Shown: positions 14,337-22,281, counted from the stretch's first letter. The stretch is 27,767 nucleotides of DNA from DATMNI01 sp035570275 (GCA_035570275.1 DATMNI010000244.1:1-27767); one strand, 5' to 3'. Notes: a model not told the origin generated them from the sequence alone. Translations and numbers: made by a program.

Positions 14337-14491
14337 TGGAACAGCGCGGCCTCAAGCAAGCCGATCTCGTTCCGATATTTAGATCGAGGGGCTACGTGTC
14401 CGATGTCATGAACCGCAAGCGCGCCATCAGCAAGGCGCATGCCAGGCAACTTGCCGGGTTCTTCCAGGTCTCGCCGAGCCTATTCATCTAA
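14336..14491 (+). CDS. higA: HigA-family antitoxin, C-terminal helix-turn-helix half (split gene)
   Basis: The 51-residue product (MEQRGLKQADLVPIFRSRG, then YVSDVMNRKRAISKAHARQLA, then GFFQVSPSLFI) is a complete XRE/HigA-type helix-turn-helix with the diagnostic 'MEQRGLKQADLVPIFGSRGYVSDVMNGKR' pattern, carrying two changes (Gly to Arg after IF and after MN). The ATG overlaps the previous stop by one base (TGATG), so reinitiation could produce it. It could still act as a DNA-binding protein without the N-terminal half, or the locus could be decaying. It converges on the hydrolase gene with an eight-base gap. Confidence 0.6.
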   Translation: MEQRGLKQADLVPIFRSRGYVSDVMNRKRAISKAHARQLAGFFQVSPSLFI

Positions 14492-14499
14492 CCGGCGCG

Positions 14500-15570
14500 T
14501 CACTGCGCCGCCCGCAGTAACTCGCTCAAATAATCCCTCCACACCCGCGCCCGCATTGCCGTGGCGTGGCCGCGCGTCTCGTCGCTCGCCGGAATCCGGA
14601 TGTATCGCCCCTTCGCCACCCGCTGGATCGCGCGCTCCAGAATGCCTAACTCCGGCGGGTTCAGTTCGTCATCGGCTGAGTTGACGGCGTAGAGTGGCGC
14701 CCTGATCTTCTCGAGGTCCGTCCCCGCGTCGTAGTTACGCGACGAATCGTACTGATACAGCATGTCGTTGGCGTCCACCGCGCGCAGGAACCGTCTCTTG
14801 AGCGTCTGGAATTGCGCGTCCGCCACGTCGCTGGTCGGCATCAGCCGCTGCAGTTGTCCGGGGCTGGTGGTCATCAGAAACTGGGCGAATTGCGCCGTCA
14901 GTAAACCGCGCGGCGGCGACGTGTATTCGCCATCCTTCCAGCCCGGGTCGGTGCGGATTGCGTCCACCACCAGGTCGCGGAAAATGCGGTGGCGGCCGGC
15001 AATCTGCGCCGGGGAAGATGCCAGAGGCATCAGCGCATCCATGAAATCGGGATACCGTTCGCCCCAAAGCCATGTCTGCATGCCACCCATCCCGATGCCC
15101 ATCACCAGGCGCAGATGTTCCACCTTGAGTCCGTCATGAACCAGCAGATATTGCGCCCGCACCATGTCGCCATCGTTGTAGTGCGGGAACTTTGCATGCA
15201 GGCCGTCGCTGGGTTTGCTGGTTTCGCCGTGACCGATGGCGTCGGGAAGAATGATGTAGTACTTCGACGCGTCCAATGGCTGGCCCTTCAGGAACAGCGC
15301 GCCCAGAAAGCCGCCGGTCAGAAAGGGCGGCGCCCCACTGCCAGTGTCGTGCAGGATCAGGACCGCGTTGCGAATGCGTCCCGCCGCATCGCGCTGCGGC
15401 GAGCCCAGGGTGATGTAATGCAGGCGGAGTTCCGGCAGTGTCTCCCCGGTGCCGAACGTGAAGTCTCGCGCCACCCAGTTGGCCTCCAGCGGCTGAGGTT
15501 CGTCCTGCCCCCAACAAGCCAGCGCCAACAGCGAGAGAACCAGCGGCCGCGTGAATCGCCAGCGGAGCAT
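14500..15570 (-). CDS. Secreted alpha/beta-hydrolase, homoserine-acetyltransferase-like, with Gly in place of the nucleophile Ser
   Basis: The 356-residue protein has a signal peptide (PLVLSLLALACWGQ) and an alpha/beta-hydrolase fold of the MetX-like type. Seen are LHYITLGSP, AVLILHDTGSG (oxyanion side), ILPDAIGHGETSKPSDG, then LVMGIGMGGMQTWLWGERYPDFMDALMPLAS. In relatives the elbow reads GxSMGGM; here it is G158-I-G160-M-G, so the catalytic serine is absent. The acid (D300 or D301, SADDELNP) and histidine (H335, TRGHAT) are kept. The start at 15570 overlaps the upstream stop (TGATG), so it is the third gene of the propeller operon. It may be a non-hydrolytic binding protein. Confidence 0.85.
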   Translation of the reverse strand: MLRWRFTRPLVLSLLALACWGQDEPQPLEANWVARDFTFGTGETLPELRLHYITLGSPQRDAAGRIRNAVLILHDTGSGAPPFLTGGFLGALFLKGQPLDASKYYIILPDAIGHGETSKPSDGLHAKFPHYNDGDMVRAQYLLVHDGLKVEHLRLVMGIGMGGMQTWLWGERYPDFMDALMPLASSPAQIAGRHRIFRDLVVDAIRTDPGWKDGEYTSPPRGLLTAQFAQFLMTTSPGQLQRLMPTSDVADAQFQTLKRRFLRAVDANDMLYQYDSSRNYDAGTDLEKIRAPLYAVNSADDELNPPELGILERAIQRVAKGRYIRIPASDETRGHATAMRARVWRDYLSELLRAAQ

Positions 15571-17288
15571 CAGTGCTCCATGTACATTCCGAACGCGTAG
15601 AACGTGCCGTCGGTGGTGCCGAAGAACACCCGTCCGTTGGCGAACGTGATCCCCGTCAGCGCCGCCGGAGCGGTTATGCTGTCCTTGCTGGAATAGAGTA
15701 AGTTGCCGGTCGCTGCGTCCAGCGCGTAGAGCGTGGCATGAGTCCCGGCTTTGGGGCGTTCGTCCGCGGTGTAGCCGCCCCACCCTTCCTTCACCTGCCG
15801 CGTGTGCTCCCCGGCCGAAAGCGCAAACACCACGCCGTTGGCGACGGCCGGCGGTTCGGGCGAACTCATGTCCCGCGAAACCCAGGCCGGGGTCAGCGCC
15901 GGCTTGCCGCTCTGCTCTTCCACTTTGAAGGCGACAATGGAGCCGTTCGGCGCGGCACCGTTGGACAAAGCCGCCTTCAAATCGGCGCTGACGGGCCCCC
16001 AAACCGGAGCCAGTATCCATCGCGTGCCGTCGGTATCTTCCCAGGTGGAAAGGCCGCCCCAGATGCCGCGATCCGCCAGACCGGCATCGGCCCCCACAGG
16101 CGCGGTGCGCGAAACGAACGTGTGGTGATCGCTGCCGCCCGGTTCCGGCGCATCCAGCAGGTACAGGCGGCCATCCTTGGCCGCGCTGACAATCATCTCG
16201 CGGCCCTTGTAAGTGAACACCAGCGGCGAGGTGGAATTCATGCCCACGTTCCTGGCCGGAGCGGTGTTGGCTCCGGCGTTCCTGGGTGGGTCTGGGGGCA
16301 GGTTCGGTGGCGTGAAGTAGCTCTTGAGCGTGAGGTTTTTCGGATTCAGCGCCACCACCGTATTCGACCACTTGTTGGACGACGGATCGAAAGGCCCATC
16401 ACCGGTCTGCGCGTAAACCGTGTTGTCGGCGCCGAGCGCCACACCGCCCACACCCCAGAATCCGCCCCCGTTCGACGCCCAGGATTTCACCACTCCCTCA
16501 GCGCCGTTCAAGTCGATGGACCACACGGCATTGGGCACGCCGCCGCATCCCTGGTTGGTGGTGGTGTAGATAATGTTATCCGCCAGATTCAGATTTCCAA
16601 CCCGGGCATTGGGCGGCACCCACTTCACCGGCGTGCCGGAATCGTCGCCGTTGGCGGTGTTGATCCAATGCAGCCGGCCGTCGCTCGAAAGCACAAAGAT
16701 GGGGCGTGAACCGCCGAAACCACCACGTCCGCCTCGCGCCGCCAGAGAGTCCGCGGGCAGCGGCACCGGCGCCGGTGGGGGCGGTGGACCGCCTCGGCCG
16801 GCAGCGCCGCGTCCCCCGCCGAAATTCGGCTGGGCGTTCGGCTTCAGCATCGCCATCACCGTCACTCCGCTGCCGCACGGCCCGGAGCTTTCGTTCAACT
16901 TCGGAATCTCCGACGAGTAGGTAAGGGGCCGGTGGAAAAACAGTTTGCCGAGATCGGAGTTGATAGCGTAGAAATTGTCGGAACTGCCCCCCACGAACGC
17001 CAATTCCTTGAACCCGCGATAGGAGATCAGGATGCCGATCATGGTGGGCGGCGTCAGCGACCGCACGCCCTTCGGCTGCTCCTCAAGCTTCACTTTGTAC
17101 AGAAGCTGGAAGTTGTTGACCTCATCCTTGGTGAACCTGCCATCGGTCTTGACCCAACCGGTGCGCTGCGCATCGCCGCCATAGGTCCACACGTCGATGG
17201 AACGGCCCAGTTGGGCATTGGCCCCGCACACGCCGGCAAGCGCGAGCATCACTGCGGTGGAGAGACTCCTCATGTGACTTAGCCGCAT
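15570..17288 (-). CDS. Secreted PQQ-like beta-propeller protein (paralogue B)
   Basis: The 572-residue protein has a signal peptide (LSTAVMLALAGVCGANAQ) and repeated propeller blades of the PQQ/BamB type (e.g. NFYAINSDLGKLFF, RPIFVLSSDGRLHWINTANGD, GRLYLLDAPEPGG, TLYALDAATGNLLYSS). A Gly/Pro-rich loop at about residues 165-215 (GGGRGAAGRGG, PPPPPAPVPLP) is inserted in one blade. NQGCGGVPNAVWSIDLNG matches a motif in the neighbouring paralogue. It lacks the usual Trp-docking and active-site residues of quinoprotein dehydrogenases, so enzyme activity is doubtful. The ATG at 17288 is chosen: it lies one base after the upstream stop and has GGGGG about ten bases before it. A second ATG at 17273 is possible. 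Confidence 0.85.
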   Translation of the reverse strand: MRLSHMRSLSTAVMLALAGVCGANAQLGRSIDVWTYGGDAQRTGWVKTDGRFTKDEVNNFQLLYKVKLEEQPKGVRSLTPPTMIGILISYRGFKELAFVGGSSDNFYAINSDLGKLFFHRPLTYSSEIPKLNESSGPCGSGVTVMAMLKPNAQPNFGGGRGAAGRGGPPPPPAPVPLPADSLAARGGRGGFGGSRPIFVLSSDGRLHWINTANGDDSGTPVKWVPPNARVGNLNLADNIIYTTTNQGCGGVPNAVWSIDLNGAEGVVKSWASNGGGFWGVGGVALGADNTVYAQTGDGPFDPSSNKWSNTVVALNPKNLTLKSYFTPPNLPPDPPRNAGANTAPARNVGMNSTSPLVFTYKGREMIVSAAKDGRLYLLDAPEPGGSDHHTFVSRTAPVGADAGLADRGIWGGLSTWEDTDGTRWILAPVWGPVSADLKAALSNGAAPNGSIVAFKVEEQSGKPALTPAWVSRDMSSPEPPAVANGVVFALSAGEHTRQVKEGWGGYTADERPKAGTHATLYALDAATGNLLYSSKDSITAPAALTGITFANGRVFFGTTDGTFYAFGMYMEH

Positions 17289-17289
17289 G

Positions 17290-18843
17290 TCACTTAACCC
17301 CCGGCAGACCGAACGAGTAAAGGATGCTGTCGTACGTACCCAGGTAGACGCGACCGTTGGCAATCGAGAGTCCGGTGAAGTGGGCGAACGACTTGATTTC
17401 GTCCCCACTGTTCCACAGCTCTTTGCCGGTTTCGGCATCCAAGGCGTACAGCACGGCGTGCGTCGACCACTTGACGCGGTTGGGCGAAGTGTTGGCGGCA
17501 AGGCCCAGTTCCGGCGTTGCCTGCACGCTGGATTCGCCGTTGCCGTAGGCGTACACCACGCCATTGGCGATCACCGGCGGCTCGGCCTGATCCATGTCGC
17601 GCGACATCCACGCCGGCGTCAGCACCGTCTTGCCGCCCTGGTCCTCCACCTTCAACGCCACGATGGCGCCGTGCGTCACAGGGCCGTAGGAAACCGGAAC
17701 CTTGAAGTCCGGATGTGCTGGCCCCCAGATGGGAGTCAGCACCCAGCGCGTGCCCTTGGAATCTTCCCAACTGGCCATGCTGCCCCAGATGCCCGCCGCC
17801 GCGAAATTCACTTCTTCGTTGCACAGCCACGGCGTCCGGTAGAGCGGCGTGCGGTGATCGGCGCCGCCGAGCGATTTCGAATCCAACAGAAACACTCGGC
17901 ACTCTTTGCTGCCCGTCACCATCAGTTCGCGGCCCTTGTAGGTGAAGATGGCCGGGGTCACCTGCATGTCCAAATCCATCTTCCACAGCCACTGGGAGTT
18001 AGAGGGCGAGAAGTAGTCTTTGAGCGTTCCGTCGGGCGCCACACCCACCAGCGCCTCGGCCCATTGGTTCTTGGATGGGTCGAAATTCCCGTCGCCGGTA
18101 GGCGCGTAGGCGGTTCCATCGGAGCCGATGGCGGCGCCGCTGCGGCCCCAGGACCCGCCGCTGGTGCCAAAGTAGCTGACCTTCTTGTCGGCACTGCCGA
18201 GGTTGAGCGTATACACGCGGTTCGGGTTGCCGCCGCAGCCTTGCGCCGTGGTGGAGTAGATGACGTTATTCACCAGGCTCAGCGAATACGGTTTGCCATT
18301 GGCTGGCATGAACGGCAGCGGCTGCGCCACCTCTTCGCCATCGGCCACGTTCAATTGATGGAAAGTTCCATCGCCTGCGACCGCGTAGATGGTTCGGGCG
18401 CCCGCAGCGTTGGCCGGGCCGATCACCGGCGTGGCCGTCTGGCCGCCCGGACAAAGCGGCCCCCCGGTCCGCTGCGGCTTCTCCGAGTTGTACGGAAAAT
18501 GCTTTTTCCAAAGCAGTGTGCCGGTGCCGGCGTCAATGGCGTAGATGTTGTCCGAGATTCCGGACACCACCGCGATCTGTTTGGCGCCGCTGCTGGTGTT
18601 CTGTTGGCCTACGATCTGTTGGCCTACGATCAGGGGCGGAAACAGCGAGTGGAGTTCTCTGGGCTGGTTGTCCAATTTCAGATTCCAGAGGAGCTTCATG
18701 CCCTTGACGTTGTCCTTGTTCAGGATTTTTTCGTCCATCTGCCAGCCGTTGCGTTGCTGGTTGCCGCCATCGGTCAGCCAGTCGGCGGCCGGCAGCAAGG
18801 CACAGCCAAGAGAGAGGCTCATGCATAATGAGAGAACTGTCAT
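17290..18843 (-). CDS. Secreted PQQ-like beta-propeller protein (paralogue A)
   Basis: The 517-residue protein has a signal peptide (SLCMSLSLGCALLPAA) and PQQ-type blades (NIYAIDAGTGTLLWKKHF, TFHQLNVADGE, VLYALDAETGKELWNSGDE). It shares motifs in the same order with the next gene: GCGGNPN/GCGGVPN, TGDGNFDPSKNQW/TGDGPFDPSSNKW, SWEDSKGTRWVLTPIWGP/TWEDTDGTRWILAPVWGP, and SRDMDQAEPPVIANGVV/SRDMSSPEPPAVANGVV. The pair therefore arose by tandem duplication. A 15-base tandem duplication (18603-18632) gives the local repeat IVGQQIVGQQ. The first ATG at 18843 overlaps the divergent neighbour's start codon; the in-frame ATG at 18822 is an alternative. Probably a periplasmic binding or oxidoreductase-like scaffold. 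Confidence 0.85.
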   Translation of the reverse strand: MTVLSLCMSLSLGCALLPAADWLTDGGNQQRNGWQMDEKILNKDNVKGMKLLWNLKLDNQPRELHSLFPPLIVGQQIVGQQNTSSGAKQIAVVSGISDNIYAIDAGTGTLLWKKHFPYNSEKPQRTGGPLCPGGQTATPVIGPANAAGARTIYAVAGDGTFHQLNVADGEEVAQPLPFMPANGKPYSLSLVNNVIYSTTAQGCGGNPNRVYTLNLGSADKKVSYFGTSGGSWGRSGAAIGSDGTAYAPTGDGNFDPSKNQWAEALVGVAPDGTLKDYFSPSNSQWLWKMDLDMQVTPAIFTYKGRELMVTGSKECRVFLLDSKSLGGADHRTPLYRTPWLCNEEVNFAAAGIWGSMASWEDSKGTRWVLTPIWGPAHPDFKVPVSYGPVTHGAIVALKVEDQGGKTVLTPAWMSRDMDQAEPPVIANGVVYAYGNGESSVQATPELGLAANTSPNRVKWSTHAVLYALDAETGKELWNSGDEIKSFAHFTGLSIANGRVYLGTYDSILYSFGLPGVK

Positions 18844-19888
18844 GACTGAATCAGCATACCGCGGTCGCAGCGCCGCTGTCTTTGAGAACGACCGCCTGCG
18901 CGTCACCGTTCTCCGCGAAGGCGGGCACATTGCCGAAATCTTCGATAAGCAGACCGGCGTGAACCCCTTGTGGACGCCGCCTTGGCCTTCAATCGAGCCC
19001 TCCGAATACGACCCCGCCGATAACCCCGAATATGGCGCGGGCGCGGAGGCCAAACTACTGGCCGGTATCATGGGCCACAATCTCTGCCTCGACGTCTTCG
19101 GCGGGCCGTCAGCGGCAGAAGCCGCGGCCGGACTCACAGTCCATGGGGAGGGTTCCATCGCGCCCTATCAGATCGCCGAATCTTCCGGCGGAATCGTCAT
19201 GCGGGCGCTCCTGCGCCAGACCGGGTTGGAATTCGTACGTCGCCTGGAGTTACGCGGCCGCGCGCTCGCGATCCACGAAACGGTCACGAACCTCGCGGAT
19301 TTCGACCGGCCCATCGCCTGGACGCAGCACGTCACCTTGGGGCCGCCGATCCTGGTACCCGGCGTGACTCAATGGGGCGCATCGGCCACGCGGTCCCGCG
19401 TCTTCGAAAGCCGCTTCGGCGCCAATGACTACTTGCAGCCGGGCGCCGATTTCGATTGGCCGCTCGCGCCGCGCACTGGCGGGGGCGTCGCCGACCTCCG
19501 CGTCTTCAACGGCTCGCTGCCCTCCTGCGCCTTCACTACGCACCTGATGGACCCGGAAAAGGAGCACGCCTGGTTCGTCGCCTTCTCCCCATCCTGCAAA
19601 CTGGCTTTCGGCTACGTCTGGCGCCGCGCCGACTTCCCCTGGATGGGCATCTGGGAAGAAAACCGCAGCCGCACCAACACCCCTTGGAACGGCGTCACGG
19701 AAGCCCGCGGCATTGAGTTCGGAGTTTCGCCGATGCCCGAATCCCGGCGGGAAATGATCGATCGCCACCGCCTGTTCGACGTCCCAACGTACCGCTGGCT
19801 GCCGGCCAGAAGCCGGTTGCAGGTGGAGTATTGGGCGGTGGCGCAGAGTGCGGAGACCATCCCCGAGTCCATTGGCTGGCCGGCATGA
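18842..19888 (+). CDS. Galactose-mutarotase-like (aldose-1-epimerase-superfamily) protein
   Basis: The 348-residue product has the beta-sandwich sequence pattern of the mutarotase-like superfamily: FENDRLRVTVLREGGHIAEIFDKQTG at the N terminus, then GHNLCLDVFGG, LTVHGEGS, LRGRALAIHETVTNLADFDRPIAWTQHVTLGPP, and near the end RRADFPWMGIWEENRSRTNTPWNG. HGE and the conserved Glu-containing segment suit carbohydrate binding. It is more like the uncharacterised mutarotase-like proteins of Acidobacteria than GalM. The ATG at 18842 overlaps the divergent propeller start (CATG). An in-frame ATG at 18821 with GAGAGG upstream would add seven residues and is equally possible. Confidence 0.75.
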   Translation: MTESAYRGRSAAVFENDRLRVTVLREGGHIAEIFDKQTGVNPLWTPPWPSIEPSEYDPADNPEYGAGAEAKLLAGIMGHNLCLDVFGGPSAAEAAAGLTVHGEGSIAPYQIAESSGGIVMRALLRQTGLEFVRRLELRGRALAIHETVTNLADFDRPIAWTQHVTLGPPILVPGVTQWGASATRSRVFESRFGANDYLQPGADFDWPLAPRTGGGVADLRVFNGSLPSCAFTTHLMDPEKEHAWFVAFSPSCKLAFGYVWRRADFPWMGIWEENRSRTNTPWNGVTEARGIEFGVSPMPESRREMIDRHRLFDVPTYRWLPARSRLQVEYWAVAQSAETIPESIGWPA

Positions 19889-19925
19889 CCGGCGGCCAAG
19901 CTGCAGCCGAGCCTAAACACGGGGA

Positions 19926-20486
19926 TCAGCTCTTTCGTCGTCTCATTTGCCCGCCTCGGATCGCCTCCCCTGTTTTCCGTGCTGCTGCCTGCGCCTTCCC
20001 CAAGAAATCGTCCGGTTCCTGAAATCGGGAGTGGGTCATCAAAACTTCCATAAGTATCGGCCCGGTATAGTTTGCCATACCAAGCTTCTGACACATGTCA
20101 GCCCAGGCTACGAACCCCTCTCCGGGAATAACATGATCGACGTGCGCCTTAATGCGATCCGACAAGTGCACCGCAAATATGCGATTCCTGAACTCGTCAA
20201 TCAGATCGAATGGCCTGGGTCCGTCGATCTGATCATGCGACGAGTCGTAGCACAATCCAAACGCGGCGGGGTCCAAATCGAATAATGCCCGTCGCTCCAG
20301 ATCCGTTGCGGGGCCTGGCATGAGGTTCTCCAGAGCGAATCGCACCCCGGTCGCTTTAGCGACCGGGGCCAGTGCGTTGCAGACGGAAAGCACTAATGTG
20401 AGTCTTTCGTCAAGTCCGTCGGCTCCGCAATTGAAAGGCCCGACGTGCGCTACAACGATGCTGGCCCCATCGACAGCCCGCACCAA
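19926..20486 (-). CDS. Sugar phosphate isomerase/epimerase (AP-endonuclease-2 TIM barrel), N-terminally truncated
   Basis: The 186 residues cover the second half of a xylose-isomerase-like TIM barrel: ASIVVAHVGPFN, then ATGVRFALENLMPG with the metal-ligand Glu, FGLCYDSSHDQI with Asp and His, FAVHLSDRIKAHVDHVIPGEG, and GPILMEVLM with the last ligand Glu. A full member is about 260-280 residues; the first ~90 are missing and no upstream frame supplies them. The only starts are TTG 20486 and GTG 20483, without a ribosome-binding site. It could be a decayed gene. It lies downstream of, but not coupled to, the phosphodiesterase gene. Confidence 0.6.
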   Translation of the reverse strand: MVRAVDGASIVVAHVGPFNCGADGLDERLTLVLSVCNALAPVAKATGVRFALENLMPGPATDLERRALFDLDPAAFGLCYDSSHDQIDGPRPFDLIDEFRNRIFAVHLSDRIKAHVDHVIPGEGFVAWADMCQKLGMANYTGPILMEVLMTHSRFQEPDDFLGKAQAAARKTGEAIRGGQMRRRKS

Positions 20487-20645
20487 ACAATTCGACGGCG
20501 GGCAGAACCAACTTGTTCCCGAGTACTGTTCTGTCTACACCGATGGACACTGTCGGGCGCATCCGACCGTACTGCGGAGGGCATCGCCGATCATGCACTA
20601 CAGGCGGTGATCCAGTTGAAAAGTAGCATCGATTAGCAGTTAAGT

Positions 20646-21119
20646 CTATCCACTGGGCAAATCGATGAATTCAATCCCCCACGGCGCCTGCCGCAAATCA
20701 AGGCGCGCAACCGTGATTGGCAACTGAAAGCGCCGGGGGCCGGCACTTCCCGGGTTCAGGTATATGACACCAGAACGTTCGGTATGGCCAGGCTTGTGCG
20801 AATGTCCGCTGACAACAACATTGAACTCAGCGGCCACGGGATCGAGATCGAGCTGTTGAATGTCATGCAAGACGTATATCAAGGCCGAGCGGCCTTCGGC
20901 GACTGCCGTTAACGGCAACTGGGATGCCCAAGAGCCTTTGTCAATGTTTCCCCGAACGGCGATGACTGGCGCCACATCGCGCAACTGTTCGATTATCCCC
21001 GCCTTGCCAACATCGCCGGCATGGATGATCAGATCAGACCCCTCCAAAGCGGTTAAGGCCTCCGGCCGCATAAGACCATGTGTGTCAGAGATCAGCCCGA
21101 TAATTGCCGCATCGCCCAT
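20646..21119 (-). CDS. Metallophosphoesterase of the YfcE/MJ0936 family
   Basis: The 157-residue enzyme has every metallophosphatase motif: GLISDTHG (D12, H14), IIHAGDVG (D36), VRGNID (N58), VLHDIQQ (H85) and VSGHSHKP (H106, H108), ending NPGSAGPRR. These bind a dinuclear metal centre (Mn2+ or Mg2+) that hydrolyses phosphodiester or phosphomonoester bonds. The size is typical of MJ0936-like cytoplasmic phosphodiesterases; the natural substrate is unknown. The ATG at 21119 is chosen because it lies ten residues before the first metal motif, as in the family. An open frame extends to 21188 but adds a poorly conserved lead. Confidence 0.88.
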   Translation of the reverse strand: MGDAAIIGLISDTHGLMRPEALTALEGSDLIIHAGDVGKAGIIEQLRDVAPVIAVRGNIDKGSWASQLPLTAVAEGRSALIYVLHDIQQLDLDPVAAEFNVVVSGHSHKPGHTERSGVIYLNPGSAGPRRFQLPITVARLDLRQAPWGIEFIDLPSG

Positions 21120-21339
21120 TTGTTCGATACTACCGAACCAAAACCTTTTTAGCGAGTTACGCGATCCCGATGACTGGGTTGTCGGCATCCTGCGGAACTG
21201 CCGGTCACGATTAGTCCCCGCAAGCCGTCACCGCCGTCGCAGGCCCGGCTAGGTCATCGCGGCATTTGAGAAAAGCGCGGCCTGCCTGCTGAGCTTGCGC
21301 CGTAATGACCCGACCGGACCGCCGCGATACCATGAAGTC

Positions 21340-21678
21340 ATGAGCGCCCCACTCCGAGGCCACCAGCGGCTGGACCAACGCAGCCTCGAGATGCATCGCG
21401 CCATCGCCCGCAAACTGCGCGCGCACCCGGCGTCGATCGAAATCGCGCACGACAACCTGGAGCGGTGGTCCCAAACCGCCGGCCGCTCGCAGCCGTATTG
21501 GGATGAATGGCGGAAGATTCTGGCGCGGCCTCTGCCCGAGATTTTGGACTTGCTCGAAGAGGAGAGCGAACGAATGACCGCGCTCCGGCAGGCAACTCCC
21601 TTTGCGGGTGTTCTGGAACCGGCGGAACGCTGGGCCATTTATTCGCGGTTCGAACAGGAACGGCCCGCGAACCCATGA
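21340..21678 (+). CDS. Small protein coupled to the DUF6036 nucleotidyltransferase gene, function unknown
   Basis: The 112-residue product is helical and charged (LEMHRAIARKLRAHP, then LDLLEEESERMTALRQATPFAGVLEPAERWAIYSRFEQE). I do not recognise a named domain. It overlaps the nucleotidyltransferase gene by ATGA, so the pair is one translationally coupled unit. Short helical partners of DUF6036-type genes with a C-terminal 'PFAGVLEPxERWxIYxRF' pattern are repeatedly found beside them, suggesting an antitoxin or adaptor role (inference). Confidence 0.75.
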   Translation: MSAPLRGHQRLDQRSLEMHRAIARKLRAHPASIEIAHDNLERWSQTAGRSQPYWDEWRKILARPLPEILDLLEEESERMTALRQATPFAGVLEPAERWAIYSRFEQERPANP

Positions 21679-22208
21679 CCCGGGCGCAGTTGGAGCACAT
21701 CATCCGGGCAGCGGGGACCATCGCAGATGTCGACGACATCACCGTGATCGGAAGCCAGGCGGTTCTGGGCGAGTTTCCGGACGCTCCGGCTGAACTTCTG
21801 GTTTCGAACGAAGCTGACGTTTTTCCCTCTCTGCATCCGGAGCTAGGCGATTTGATCGACGCCAGCATAGGCCAAGGGTCTCCGTTTCAGCGCTCGTTCG
21901 GATACTTTGCTCACGGTGTAGATGAAACCACGGCGGTGTTACCCGAGGGTTGGCGCCAGCGGTTGGTCCTGGTCACCGGTGAGAACACGCGCTTGGTCAG
22001 AGGCTGGTGCCTGGAGATTCATGACCTGGCGGTCGCCAAGTACGTAGCCGGCCGGGAAAAGGATCGGGACTTTACGAAGGCCCTTGTCCGGCATGCCATG
22101 GTGCGCCATGAATGGCTTGAACAACGTCTGGCGGCGACGTCTCTCGAGCCTCAGCTTCGAAGCCTGGTCTCGGCACGCATCCAGGCAGATTTTTCCGCGG
22201 CAGGCTAA
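21675..22208 (+). CDS. DUF6036-type nucleotidyltransferase
   Basis: The 177-residue product carries the polymerase-beta-like nucleotidyltransferase pattern: VIGSQAVLGEF (G26-S27) followed, after a short loop, by the acidic pair in SNEADVFP (E46, D48). The later stretch LEIHDLAVAKYVAGREKDRDFTKALVRH has the LxxxKxxAxRxKD hallmark of DUF6036. I chose the ATG at 21675, which overlaps the upstream stop. Minimal nucleotidyltransferases of this kind are toxins or antitoxins in several systems (AbiE, HEPN/MNT). Here the coupled small gene upstream makes a two-gene module in an accessory region; its role in defence or stress is inferred. Confidence 0.75.
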   Translation: MTRAQLEHIIRAAGTIADVDDITVIGSQAVLGEFPDAPAELLVSNEADVFPSLHPELGDLIDASIGQGSPFQRSFGYFAHGVDETTAVLPEGWRQRLVLVTGENTRLVRGWCLEIHDLAVAKYVAGREKDRDFTKALVRHAMVRHEWLEQRLAATSLEPQLRSLVSARIQADFSAAG

Positions 22209-22251
22209 TGGCTCCGAGCAGCGAATCGGCGGACTTGCGGCCCAGCCAGCC

Positions 22252-22281
22252 TTGACAATCGCCTCGCCTAAGGGGCATTGT
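22252..22281 (+). promoter_or_regulatory. Candidate promoter for the mannose-isomerase-like cupin gene
   Basis: TTGACA, a perfect -35 box, lies at 22252-22257. CATTGT follows after 18 bases at 22276-22281, a weak -10 box (three of six). It is 33 bases before the ATG and in the 106-bp gap after the DUF6036 module. Confidence 0.4.

Noticed and set aside
17287..18828. Long plus-strand open frame opposite the first propeller gene
   Set aside because: It is antisense to a conserved gene with signal peptide and motifs, and shows His/Arg/Val-rich shadow composition.
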